Below are positions 22,174 to 31,936 of a stretch of DNA of 37,668 nucleotides, piece after piece. Position 1 is the first letter of the stretch. Every line of letters begins with the position of its first letter. Below the pieces are notes generated by a model. It saw only the letters and a list, made by a program, of their open reading frames with translations, was not told where the DNA came from and did no database searches. The stretch spans positions 1,313,639 to 1,351,306 of the forward strand of contig NW_003314269.1 of assembly GCF_000143415.4 (NCBI RefSeq). The letters are read 5' to 3'. Origin of the DNA: Selaginella moellendorffii. Lineage: Eukaryota; Streptophyta; Lycopodiopsida; Selaginellales; Selaginellaceae. Position numbers and translations under genes: made by a program.

Positions 22174-22915
22174 AATGGTGAATCTGATGTGACCACACAT
22201 TACTTTCTATTGCATCATTTCTCTTTTTTTCTATTCAACCACAAACTTTGATGAGTAATTTCTTGTTCCTTTTGCAGTAATTTGGTGATCTTATGTGTGT
22301 TGGATAGATCTTGAGTTCCTCTTTCCAACAAGGTATGGCACTCATCAAGTTGTGTAATTTTTTAAGAGATACAATATTTCTTAGTTCAGTTTGGTGGACA
22401 TTTTGGGGTTTCTTTTTTTTTTCCTAGATTTTAGGTTTAATTTCTTAAGACAGTTCATTTGGTTTATAGATCTGCCCTAGATCTACAAGTAGAGGTGATT
22501 TTTAGGGCTAGATTTGGGCAAATGTATAGCATGCAAAAGGATTTTCTTCTCTAGCTAGATAGAGGTATCTTTGCAATAAAAATTCATGCTTTTTCGAGCT
22601 TTGTTTTAGATGCCTTTTGTTTTTGGAGGTGCTTTTAGTCCTAAACTTTTTTAAAATACCAACAATGCCTTGGTATCAATTTAAATTAGTGACATGCAGA
22701 TGTTTCCACAAAATTGGTGTTCCAGGCTATGTTTTTTTGGATCTCGTGGGATATTAAGGCATTTTTATCACAAATCCTTGGAATAGTGTGAGAGATGGGG
22801 CTAAGATCTTATCAACGAGCCTACTTATAATCAAAATAGTGAAAGATCAAGACTAGGGTACTCATTTTTTTCTTTTAGGCTAAACTTTGGTGAGAGATTC
22901 TTGGGAAAGAAGCAA

Positions 22916-23040
22916 TCTTTAGGGAGTAGGAGTAGGAGTAAGAGGAGGCACAAAAGCAAGAGGAGGCATAGGGGTAGGAGTAAGTGTAGGAATTGGCACT
23001 AGAGTATGCGTAGGAGTAGAAGTAGAAGCAAGAGTAGAGA
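22916..23040 (+). repeat. Purine-rich degenerate tandem repeat with RS-dipeptide coding potential
   Basis: Repeats of GTAGGA/AGAGGAGGCA-like units. One frame reads SRSRSKRRHKSKRRHRGRSK and later RRSRSRSKSRE, similar in composition to an arginine/serine-rich splicing-factor tail, with one TAG inside. A simple repeat gives the same reading, so this is only a resemblance. Confidence 0.5.
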
Positions 23041-23116
23041 GGTTATTGGTTACTAGTTACCAATTACTAGTTACTGGTTACGGATTATTAGTTACCACAA
23101 GAAGTTAGCAGTTACT
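23041..23116 (+). repeat. GTTACTA-type low-complexity repeat
   Basis: At least eight variants of GTTAC/ATTAC spaced by 4-9 bases, such as GGTTACTAGTTACCAATTAC, directly after the purine-rich repeat. Confidence 0.5.
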
Positions 23117-23650
23117 CTACCCCTAAGGGTCCACAGTTATATGTGCTTGAGGCCAGTCTACATCTCTTTCCATTTTCAACCTTGTTTCTCTTTGTTACAG
23201 GCATTTTGGGCAACTTTAAGCAACTTGTGAATAAGGTAAAGGGTTCTAGGCCATTTATTTTGGCCAAGGGCTCTTCTTTGTGTGTTTTAGAGATGTTTAC
23301 AACCTTACTATTCATATCAATCTAGTTGTCTTGACCAGGCATTTGCAGTATTCAAGGTATTTAATACTAGTAGAGATTAGGTGTGTGGCAAATTGACACC
23401 TTATTACCATACCTCAAGGCCCTAAGATACAAAGTAAACTTTTTAGCATTCAAAGGTAGTTTAGGTACAACACAGCACCTTCTCAAGCCAAATCTTCTTC
23501 ATCTTCAGCAAATTCCAATAACTTAGATTTACAAGCTATGGTGCAGCCTTCTTTAGCTTGGCCCTAGCTCCATGTTTTGGCAGGGTGCTCACAAGTCTAT
23601 TCCCAACTACATCACCAGGTTTTGAGTGTATTGGAAGCAGTGTTAGGATC

Positions 23651-24195
23651 ATAGAGTGGTCCAAGATGAATAGTAGGGAATCACAATATTTATAGTAGGT
23701 CTGTATGAGAACTTGCAACGGAAACTGTTTAAGAAGACATTTGGGTCTTGCCGCAAGGCATTTTCATTTGCCACAAAGTTGGAAAGAGAGCTTCTCATCA
23801 ATCTAGGGATTGCCAGAGTTGATTTCGACCAAGCCATCACCCCATCAAGGTCATCTTATGTAGTTATTCATTTGTCACCACCAAAGCCAAATATTGTTGA
23901 ACACACACCTCTAGCTATCAAGAATTTTGCTAGCAAGATATAGAAGTTAAAGGAGATCATTCTTCCACAATAGTCACACCATGACAAGCTACTCTAGGAA
24001 CTTATGGAGTTTAGGAAAGAGTTTGTTGCAGCTCGGGAATGCCGATTGAAGTCCCATTTGTGCACTCATTGCGAGATGAATACACACAACATATAACGCT
24101 ATTTCAAGCTTCACCTAGAGCTTTGACTTCCACCTTCTCAATATGTCTAGCAACATCCCTTCACTGACAACTCATTTGGCATCAATAGCAAAGGT
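23651..24195 (+). pseudogene. gag of the gag-only LTR element (broken)
   Basis: In one frame the sequence reads FIVGLYENLQRKLFKKTFGS, then RKAFSFATKLERELL from 23689, the pattern FxxGLxxxLxxxL...AFxxAxxxE typical of retrotransposon gag proteins. Further on it reads EFVAARECRLKSHLCTHCE, with MNTHNI, a stop, RYFKLH, matching a CX2CX4HX4C zinc knuckle whose last Cys is Tyr, followed by the usual LHxEL segment. Internal stops (near 23941, 23971, 24094 and later) stand at TAG/TAA, several where Gln would fit. The product would be a nucleocapsid protein. The gag assignment is moderately sure; the exact start cannot be set. Confidence 0.55.
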
Positions 24196-24258
24196 ACACT
24201 CTACACTCTTTGGAAGGTTCTTGCACATCTAGAATCAGTGCAATCCACCATAGTCTCA

Positions 24259-24424
24259 TATTAGGGCGTGGCCACTTAGAGGATGTAAGAGTGAGAGAGA
24301 ATATTCTGATTCTTGGAATATTCTTCATCTTCCTTATATAAAACCATTGCCCCACAAGGGCAAAAGGGGGGCATTTTCTCATGTTTGGCTAAGCATTGGG
24401 GGAGCACCCCTCCTCCCCCCAACA
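24259..24424 (+). repeat. 3' LTR of the gag-only element, internally deleted
   Basis: 166 bp that match both ends of the 347-bp left LTR: TTAGGGCGTGGCCACTTAGA, ATATTCTGATTCTTGGAATA, TTGCCCCAC, then GGGGGCATTTTCTCATGTTT to CCCCCCAACA. About 180 bp of the middle are missing, and the first TG is TA. Confidence 0.65.
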
Positions 24425-24621
24425 TGATAACCAGGCAATGGAACCTAAACCTAACCTACCTTTCTGAAAATTTAAGGATTCACTCTTAGAGAAACTTTTC
24501 CTAAATTTTCCCTTTCTATATGTGTGTTCCCTTTTCATAAATTATCTTGATACCCATATCCAATGTCTCTTTGTAGTTGGTTGGGCTCCAATACATCACC
24601 TTGCCTCGAGCCTAAGTCTGC
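24425..24621 (-). other. Old sequence between nested element and LARD copy C
   Basis: The first 30 bp resemble the continuation of the copy B LTR. The remainder, read on the minus strand, has a Lys-rich frame (KREHTYRKGKFRKSFSKSES) that could be the tail of the gypsy gag whose front part lies at 31937-32713 beyond LARD copy C. Weak evidence. Confidence 0.3.
24617..24621. repeat. Target site duplication of LARD copy C (left, TCTGC)
   Basis: TCTGC before the 5' LTR against TCTAC at 31932-31936 after the 3' LTR: four of five identical, the difference being a transition. Confidence 0.65.
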
Positions 24622-25629
24622 TGTCGCGCATGTGACTTCGGGTATCGAAAGTTACCTGTCGACCAGTCCTTACGGACACTCTTACCTTACTGCCACGATG
24701 GCAGGAGGTCGGTATTGCTGGACCCTTTATCAGTCCCTCTTGTGCTAGTGGAGTTAACTGGGCATTTCAAGTGTACTTAGACCGGACGAGCATAAAGACG
24801 GAATTCCTACGTGTTATTAGCTAAGCATACTTAGCCCGGTAAGGAGTTCCCGTCTCGTTTTGTCTTGCACTTGCTAGTGACAAGAACCCTCGCGTATTGA
24901 GATTGGTCCCTCAATATCGCTACATGATAGCTTACCGTGTCTACCAAACACCCTCGCTATCATGCCCTTTGTGTTGGTCTTATTTCGGTCCCAAATGCTA
25001 TTTATGGAAAGTGTCCAGATTTGCTCATTTGGCATATCTACGGAATGTAGAGATTGTCCCTGAACACAATGGTGTTCGTCCCGTGTCCAAATTCGCAATC
25101 TAGGGACATTCCATATTTAGTAAGTTTCGAGCTTGTCCCAAAGACTAACTCCTGATACTAAGGGAGGCTTGGGGTGAAAGCCCAAAGCGTGTGTTCCTCA
25201 AGGGGGGGGGGGGCTGTGGGGGGTTCCAAATGTATAGTAGGGATAGTGGGTAGGTCGGGCATAGCCGACCAACCTGAGGCATAGTCTAGCTCCCGCTTGC
25301 GTGCCTGTCCTTGTTCTGTGTCCGGCTTGGGTCTAAGCCCAAGTTCCATTCCATGCTAGTTGGTGGAGTACCCATATCCTCACGTTAGGCCACCGGTATA
25401 CCGAAATAGCGCCAGACTCCGTTTGGCTCCGTTTTGCGTGCTGGTCCTGGCATTGGGATGCTGGTTGCTCCAGGACTGTTCCAAGTCGCTCCAAGCTCCT
25501 GTCCCTTCGCTCCTTGGGCTTTATGCTCGGGAGTTGCTCTGTGGTTCGGTTCCTCCTTGGCTCCATGCTTGGGAGTTTGGCACCGTTCCTTCGTTCAGTG
25601 GCCCAAGGCCCTGAACTTCGGGTTCCTAT

Positions 25630-25681
25630 GGACACGTGGCATGGACACGTGGCATGTGACACGTGGCATCTGTCACGTGGC
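25630..25681 (+). promoter_or_regulatory. Tandem G-box/ABRE array in 5' LTR (4 copies)
   Basis: CACGTGGC at 25633, 25646, 25660 and 25674, spaced 13-14 bp in units like GGACACGTGGCAT. CACGTGGC is the core of plant G-box and ABA-response elements bound by bZIP/bHLH factors. Function here is inferred. Confidence 0.6.
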
Positions 25682-25712
25682 ACAAAGAGGGTTTAGGTTC
25701 TGCTTCGTGGTG

Positions 25713-25741
25713 TTATCCTATGGTAAATCACCATAGGATAA
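25713..25741. repeat. 12-bp perfect hairpin near the end of the 5' LTR
   Basis: TTATCCTATGGT and ACCATAGGATAA around the loop AAATC. It ends 24 bp before the LTR end and 26 bp before the PBS. Present in all LTR ends of the family in this window. Confidence 0.8.
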
Positions 25742-25767
25742 AGGGTCAAAACCACGTGCGCTACATT

Positions 25768-25778
25768 TGGTATCAGAG
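25768..25778 (+). other. Primer binding site of LARD copy C (initiator-Met tRNA)
   Basis: TGGTATCAGAG, two bases after the LTR. It is complementary to the 3' end of plant initiator-Met tRNA, the commonest PBS of plant LTR elements. Confidence 0.9.
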
Positions 25779-28700
25779 GATGAGTCTCAGCGAGTACTAT
25801 TCAATGAGATTGGGCAACTAGTCTCGTTGCATACGCAGAGATGAAAACGATGATCCGAGTGGGTACACATTTGGTATTAGGGTTCACATTCGTTCCTTGG
25901 GTATGGTTTTGGTTACCTTTTGTACCATATTCTGTGAGCTTGAGCTTGGGCTCACAAAAGGGATTGAGATGCTCCGTTAGCACGAGTTTACGCTTGGGCT
26001 CGTGAGTGAGGCACATTAGCAACTCGAGGATACGCTTTGAGTTGGCAGGATTAATGTTAGCCTATCGGTGGTTCCATGAGTTGTTCCAGTGGTTCTATGA
26101 GTTGTTCTATATACCGTGGGTGAAAGCAAACCTCCTTGAGTTTGCTATGAGTGGCAAATAGGCTGGTCCGTAGCTGTTTAGCACGGCACTAGTGGATCCT
26201 TCCTAGGCATGGTTACAAGTGGATCAGTCAAGACTGTAGGGATTAGTCTATTGGTTCAAGTAATCATTGCCGTGCTCTCTCATAAACTTTTCTTGGATTG
26301 GACTGAAGGTAGTGCGAAAGCAAGCTTGAGGTTTAGTCAAAGATGAGGCCGAAAAGAGAGTCGTCAGGGACGAAGGATCAAACACGTAAATCATTTTCTT
26401 TTCTTGAAGAAATGATTTGCAATGAGGTGTTGACTCATTGCTCGTATTCACATCATGCAATCAAGAGTCCCTATTTTGATGCATGTTGGAGATGATGGTC
26501 TTATAAATGGTGAGTTATGGGATGGATGGCAGTGAAATGCTATACCATTTTGTTTAGGCTCGCGATTGGAAGACTTGGGTTGCAATGCTCAATTCTTTTC
26601 CGAGGAACCTAGCTATTGCTCCTTGAGTAGCTTGGTGTTGGGTTAAGTTTTGAGTTTGATCGGATAGCGAGTGGCATGAGCTTGTCTGTGTTGTGAACAA
26701 AAGTTAATGGTGTTAGGTGTTGTAAATCTCTATTGATGGGGTGTGGCATTTATGTTGCATTTTGTCAAATTGAGTTGACACTTGATATTCACATAAACCT
26801 TTGAAGTAATGACATTGGCATTGTTCATGGTGTTGCTCAATTGATGATCAAGTCATTGTGATACTTATATCATATCCATGTGATAATGAGCAATATGTTT
26901 ACGAAGTTGCTTGGTTAGATGATGATCAACCCCAAAGTGGTTGATGGTGAAGCTAGTCTACTTGCACGAAGTAGCATTGTAGTAGCTTTGACTGGATTTT
27001 CGATGGTGGTCCATTATGCTAAGCTTAAGTTGGTTCCTTGACTCCTTGAGGATTTGCCCATAAGGTGTTGGAAAAGGGTTGTAGCATTCATTTGCTATGG
27101 CTTGTTGGTTTATCTGTTAGCATTTGGAGTAGATTATTGGATAGAAAAAGTGTGTAGTTAAAGCATTGATATCGCTAGCACTTGTGTTAGTGGAAGTGGC
27201 ATTGTTGTTTCGAGTGATGAGGAATTTTCCTTAGAGCTTGATTTACCATGTCATTTTTCTTGTTAGTGTTTTAGCTTCACATTGGATTTTGAAGGTGGTT
27301 GAAGAAGAGTGTTAATGCAATGTGGATATTTGAAGATGTGGTCTTCGTGATCAAGCCTTGGATATTCCATTTGCACTTTTACGGATATCGGTGTTGGATG
27401 TTGAAAAAATGGGCAGAAAGATGTTCGAGGCTTAAGCATACTATAGGTCATGAGAATTTGTGTTGAGGTGAACCTATGTGAAGTTGTTAGTAGAAGGAAG
27501 TTGGTTGAGTTTTGAAGATTTGCATTCCTAGATTGAGAGTTATTCTTTCTCTAGGATTGGAAGATTTTCCACAAATTTTCTTAGACTTTTCCAATGGCTG
27601 ATCTGTTAGTCACTTTGTCCGAAAACCATTCCGTTTTCATAAGCCAATACAAACTAGTGAAGGGGTTGGAGTTGACTTCGGTTAGCTTAGACCTTAGTAT
27701 GTAGTTTGTATGATGCGGCCCGAAAAGGATGCTACCTTTTGGGGCTAAGGCAATTGAGTTGGATAGAGTCTGGAATTAGTGTAGAAAAGTGGCCGTTGCA
27801 CTTTTTAGAAAGGTGACCCTTGTGCCTTTCTTTTGTAGCGTTATGCTTGGTGGCAGGTTGCACTTTGCATTTCGTTAGACTCTATGAGAGTAGTGAGCTC
27901 TCACTGATCTTGACTTGGTCTTGGTGGCCCTGTGCCTTGGCTGAGGATGGTGATGTTCAACTTAGTTGTTTGAGTTTGAGATGTTGGTACCCGTACTATA
28001 GCTTTGTCTATGAGGAGGTTGTGTACCGATATGAATCCATCTCTTGGTCTTCACTTTAGTTTCGACTGAGTGTTGATCATGCAAAGCTAGCCTCTTCAAG
28101 GTATGCTCAGAGCTAGTGGCTAAATGCATTGGTGAGCTTATCATGGTTGAGTTGGATTTGAGTGGTCATTTGGTTTGTGCTTGCCTATGAACTTTTATCT
28201 CATACCTGGGGTATTACGTTCATGTTGGACAAGTATATGACTCGATGACGTGAGTTTAGTGTTTGGGTCTCGTGAAAGCAAGTTGAAAAAGTGATGGTTA
28301 GTTGCTTTGCGACTAATGGTTGCTTGTAGACTTCATCGAGGACTGTTAGACACTTGCTTTGCTTGATGAAGATTTAGCAGTGATGGGTTTACTTTACCGG
28401 ATGGTGTTGCGGAGGATCGTGTCATTTGACTTACATGGGTTTTCCATGTTGGCATGTCGACTCTACCTCTGTTGATATCATTTGGTTGCGTTTAGTTCAT
28501 GGTATTGGATTTCATTGAGTCTTGGACGTGGTGATTCACTCCTTGAGGAAGTGTTATCTGTAACTGAGTTTTGCTAAAGGATTGGTCTCGGATACTAACT
28601 AAAGTATCTTCGACCTTGGTTAGCTTGGTTGCTAGAGAGCTTTGAGTGGTGATACACTCATGCTTTCTTCTAGCTTTGTTCTAGTGTTGATGGCATTGAA

Positions 28701-30598
28701 GTGATGCCTTGTCGTTGACATTGTTGATGTTAAGATTTTAGTGAAATGAGATGTCTCTCCGCAAGATTGATGTCAAGTTTCATTAGTTTTGATGAAGATA
28801 GTGTTGATAATTTGGCTATAGCTTTGTGTTATTAGCATTCGTGCATTTGCTAGTTAGCAACTGTGTTGATGTTCAAATGAACTGAGTGGCAAGTTTGAGT
28901 TAGTTATGTTCTAGACGAAATTATTTAGTAGGGGTTAAGCTTTGGCTTTTCCTTGAAAAATGATTCAGTTGTGGACTATGCTAACTCTACAAGCGGAAGA
29001 GTTAGTGATTGATATTGGAAGGTTTGAATCTTTATTGGATTTGAGTTAGAATATATCGAACATTAATGATTCTTCTTGTGCTTGTTATGAAGTGAGTTAC
29101 GTCTTGTTATAGATAGATTCATGGAGGATCATTTGGTGATCACTTGTTAAGCATAGTTTCGTTATGCTTAGCTTTTGGATTGATGCAGACATGCTCTTCA
29201 TTAGCTTTGCATTATGAAGTTAGCTTATGGATGTGTTGAGGAGGATATTGTGGGTTGTACCATAATTTCTTCTTTAGCATTGAAGTTAGTTCATGCGAGA
29301 CTCGTGATCATTGTTAGGCAAAAACTTAGCTATAGACTTCTTCAAGCTTTTGGTTCTTTGAGTTTATGCTCATTGTTCCATTTGTTAGGAGTTGTTGGGG
29401 AAGGCATTTTAGCTCATTAGCTTCGATGTTGACGTTAGTATTTGCATCTGGCAATCATTGGTGATGATTGACTATCATCTAGGATAGTTAATTATCCTTA
29501 TCAAAAAGTTTTGTTTGATTGTTGTTGATATAGAATGATTCGCTATTCTTCGGGGTAGTGGATTCTTTCTTAGACGATGATTATGCATCTCTTTATTGAT
29601 GGGATGATTGATGATCTTTCATGATTGTTAGTTGTTCTCTTTGATGGCTTGTGGCTTTTCACAATATCACATGTTCTTTGTGATTTGCTCTGGATTGGTC
29701 TCTTGGGTTTGAGACATTAGTAAGATGTTGCTGACACTTGCTTAAGCAACTTCAGTTCCTTAGTATTGTTGACCGGGATCTATTTAGATTGGCTTTTGCG
29801 ATAATTAGCATGAACGAGTGTTTGTTGGTTTTACCATATTCATTCTGTTCTATTGATCATTGCTTGAGTTTGTTCTGATAGATTGGAATGTTATTTCCTC
29901 CGGGGGATACATTCGCGAGCATTTTGCTTGCTTGTCGATGATACTTGGTGTTCTTTGAGTTATCTTTCGTAAGTTGTTTAGCATACTATCTGCCATCTTC
30001 AGTAGTTAAGTTTTGTCATTGAGTTTTCTCGATGATACGCTTGCTATTGAGTTTTGTTAGATGGTGATTCCTATGTTTACCACTTATGATGATCTTGGTG
30101 GTTCCTATCCTGTACTATATTACTAGTTTATCGGATGATAACTTGCTTAGAATACTTTTGTGTTCTACTCTAAGATATAATCACTGATAATTAAGCTTCT
30201 AAGATATCATTGTCTCTGACTTTGATATTGTCCATCTATTGATCTTTGAGTTTGGGCCAGTATAGGCAGACTGGCTTCGGCACTTCGTGTGCATGTTGAA
30301 ATCTCTAGTCATGGGGTAGCTACTGTCGACTGGTCACATAACCCGCCTCTTTGTCGATGTTCCTTATTCCGTTAAAAGGGCATGACCGTGTAAACAACTC
30401 TAACTGCCTGTTTACAATAGTCTATCTAAACCTTACCGACGGGTTTGGTTTCTTTGCTCAGGAGGGTTGGGGCCTCTGGCTTCTCTCTCTATGTCTCTGC
30501 GGGCAGGGCATATCACACTTTTGTAAGCTGGGTGACTCCCAGAGCAACAAGGGTGGCTGACTCCGTTGGTCATTTCTTTGTCGGCGACGGCCGGAAGG
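25779..30598 (+). other. Non-coding internal region of LARD copy C
   Basis: About 4.8 kb without a credible gene; the longest frame (27820-28059, 79 codons) is disrupted by an indel in copy A. Nevertheless the DNA aligns with copies A and B along its whole length. It is richer in G and T on the element strand. The two older copies show more A/T at the same sites, as expected from decay of methylated cytosines. Confidence 0.8.
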
Positions 30599-30645
30599 TG
30601 TCTGAGCTGGTAGCGCATCCGCGTTAGACAAAGAGGTTACCCCTA
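30599..30645 (+). other. tRNA-like box A segment before the PPT
   Basis: TGTCTGAGCTGG (30599-30610) matches the Pol III box A consensus TRGCNNAGYNGG at 11 of 12 positions and continues as TAGCGCATCCGCGTTAGACA like a tRNA D-arm and anticodon arm. A box B is not convincing (GGTTACCCCTA at 30635-30645). Copy A keeps the segment on the minus strand at 456-445 with the same box A score. Confidence 0.4.
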
Positions 30646-30762
30646 ACTCATTTAAGTTGGTGCATTTCTCACATAGTGTGAGTACCGTGAACTTTTTCTG
30701 GAGTTGTTTCCTTGGCGGTATTCTAGACTCGAGTATGCATCGACGAGGACGTCGATCTTCCC

Positions 30763-30775
30763 AAGGGGGGGAGAG
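30763..30775 (+). other. Polypurine tract of LARD copy C
   Basis: AAGGGGGGGAGAG directly before the 3' LTR TGTTGCGC at 30776. Confidence 0.9.
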
Positions 30776-31782
30776 TGTTGCGCATGTGACTTCGGGTATC
30801 GAAAGTTACCTGTCGACCAGTCCTTACAGACACTCTTACCTTACTGCCACGATGGCAGGAGGTCGGTATTGCTGGACCCTTTATCAGTCCCTCTTGTGCT
30901 AGTGGAGTTAACTGGGCATTTCAAGTGTACTTAGACCGGACGAGCATAAGGACGGAATTCCTACGTGTTATTAGCTAAGCATACTTAGCCCGGTAAGGAG
31001 TTCCCGTCTCGTTTTGTCTTGCACTTGCTAGTGACAAGAACCCTCGCGTATTGAGATTGGTCCCTCAATATTGCTACATGATAGCTTACCGTGTCTGCCA
31101 AACACCCTCGCTATCATGCCCTTTGTGTTGGTCTCATTTCGGTCCCAAATGCTATTTATGGAAAGTGTCCAGATTTGCTCATTTGGCATATCTACGGAAT
31201 GTAGAGATTGTCCTGAACACAATGGTGTTCGTCCCGTGCCCAAATTCGCAATCTAGGGACATTCCATATTTAGTAAGTTTCGAGCTTGTCCCAGAGACTA
31301 ACTCCTGATACTAAGGGAGGCTTGGGGTGAAAGCCCAAAGCGTGTGTTCCTCAAGGGGGGGGGGGGCTGTGGGGGGTTCCAAATGTATAGTAGGGATAGT
31401 GGGTAGGTCGGGCATAGCCGACCAACCTGAGGCATAGTCTAGCTCCCGCTTGCGTGCCTGTCCTTGTTCTGCGTCCGGCTTGGGTCTAAGCCCAAGTTCC
31501 ATTCCATGCTAGTTGGTGGAGTACCCATATCCTCACGTTAGGCCACCGGTATACCGAAATAGCGCCAGACTCCGTTTGGCTCCGTTTTGCGTGCTGGTCC
31601 TGGCATTGGGATGCTGGTTGCTCCAGGACTGTTCCAAGTCGCTCCAAGCTCCTGTCCCTTCGCTCCTTGGGCTTTATGCTCGGGAGTTGCTCCGTGGTTC
31701 GGTTCCTCCTTGGCTCCATGCTTGGGAGTTTGGCACCGTTCCTTCGTTCAGTGGCCCAAGGCCCTGAACTTCGGGTTCCTAT

Positions 31783-31847
31783 GGACACGTGGCATGGACA
31801 CGTGGCATGGACACGTGGCATGTGACACGTGGCATCTGTCACGTGGC
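31783..31847 (+). promoter_or_regulatory. Tandem G-box/ABRE array in 3' LTR (5 copies)
   Basis: CACGTGGC at 31786, 31799, 31812, 31826 and 31840: one unit more than in the 5' LTR. Confidence 0.6.
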
Positions 31848-31878
31848 ACAAAGAGGGTTTAGGTTCCGCTTCGTGGTG

Positions 31879-31907
31879 TTATCCTATGGTAAATCACCAT
31901 AGGATAA
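31879..31907. repeat. 12-bp perfect hairpin near the end of the 3' LTR
   Basis: Same sequence as at 25713-25741. Confidence 0.8.
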
Positions 31908-31936
31908 AGGGTCAAAACCACGTGCGCTACATCTAC

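Larger units (their letters stand above)
22174..23650 (+). other. Leader region of the gag-only element
   Basis: About 1.5 kb without a usable reading frame. It includes T-rich stretches, the purine-rich tandem repeat at 22916-23040 and a GTTACTA-rich stretch at 23041-23116. A 60-codon frame at 23146-23325 has no recognised family and no support from context. The region from about 23480 to 23650 looks gag-like in places (Ser/Asn-rich) but is out of frame. Confidence 0.4.
21827..24424 (+). mobile_element. Gag-only LTR retrotransposon nested in LARD copy B
   Basis: Two related LTRs in the same orientation (21827-22173 and 24259-24424) enclose about 2.1 kb. The internal part holds a long non-coding leader, a purine-rich tandem repeat and a broken gag, but no sign of protease, RT or integrase. 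The total of 2.6 kb and gag-only content fit the TR-GAG type of non-autonomous LTR elements, or a deletion derivative. The insertion point lies in the hairpin of the LARD LTR: AGGAT before the left LTR and ATGAT/GATAACC after the right one, consistent with a decayed 4-5 bp TSD. No clear PPT precedes the right LTR. Confidence 0.65.
24622..25765 (+). repeat. 5' LTR of LARD copy C
   Basis: 1144 bp, TGTCGCGCATGTGAC to GTGCGCTACA. It includes a 12-G run (25202-25213), a tandem G-box array (25630-25681) and a 12-bp hairpin (25713-25741). Several short frames read through it, but both LTR copies share them simply because they are identical. Confidence 0.95.
24622..31931 (+). mobile_element. LARD-like non-coding LTR retrotransposon, copy C (complete, young)
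   Basis: 7310 bp with all structural parts: 1144-bp 5' LTR, PBS two bases later, 5.01-kb internal region, PPT, 1156-bp 3' LTR, both LTRs TG...CA, and a 5-bp TSD (TCTGC/TCTAC). The LTRs differ by 11 substitutions and two indels, about 1%. The longest frame in the internal region is 79 codons, and it is not kept in copy A. No gag, protease, RT, RNase H or integrase motif was found on either strand. Because LTRs become identical at insertion, this copy moved recently with enzymes from elsewhere. Known plant LARDs (for example in barley and wheat relatives) have this build; sequence relation to them cannot be judged here. Confidence 0.93.
30776..31931 (+). repeat. 3' LTR of LARD copy C
   Basis: 1156 bp, 12 bp longer than the 5' LTR: one additional 13-bp G-box unit minus one base at 31214. 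Otherwise 11 transitions apart. Confidence 0.95.

Noticed and set aside
25202-25226. Possible G-quadruplex from the G12 run and the following G6
   Set aside because: Mostly a homopolymer present in both LTRs; no clear set of four separate G-tracts with short loops.
25333-25736. Overlapping frames of 84-121 codons on both strands of the LARD LTRs
   Set aside because: They occur in both LTRs because the LTRs are nearly identical, run on both strands at once, and are broken in copy A. They are shadows of GC-richer LTR sequence.
27820-28059. 79-codon reading frame, the longest in the internal part of LARD copy C
   Set aside because: The same DNA in copy A has an additional base that breaks the frame, and no protein family is recognised.
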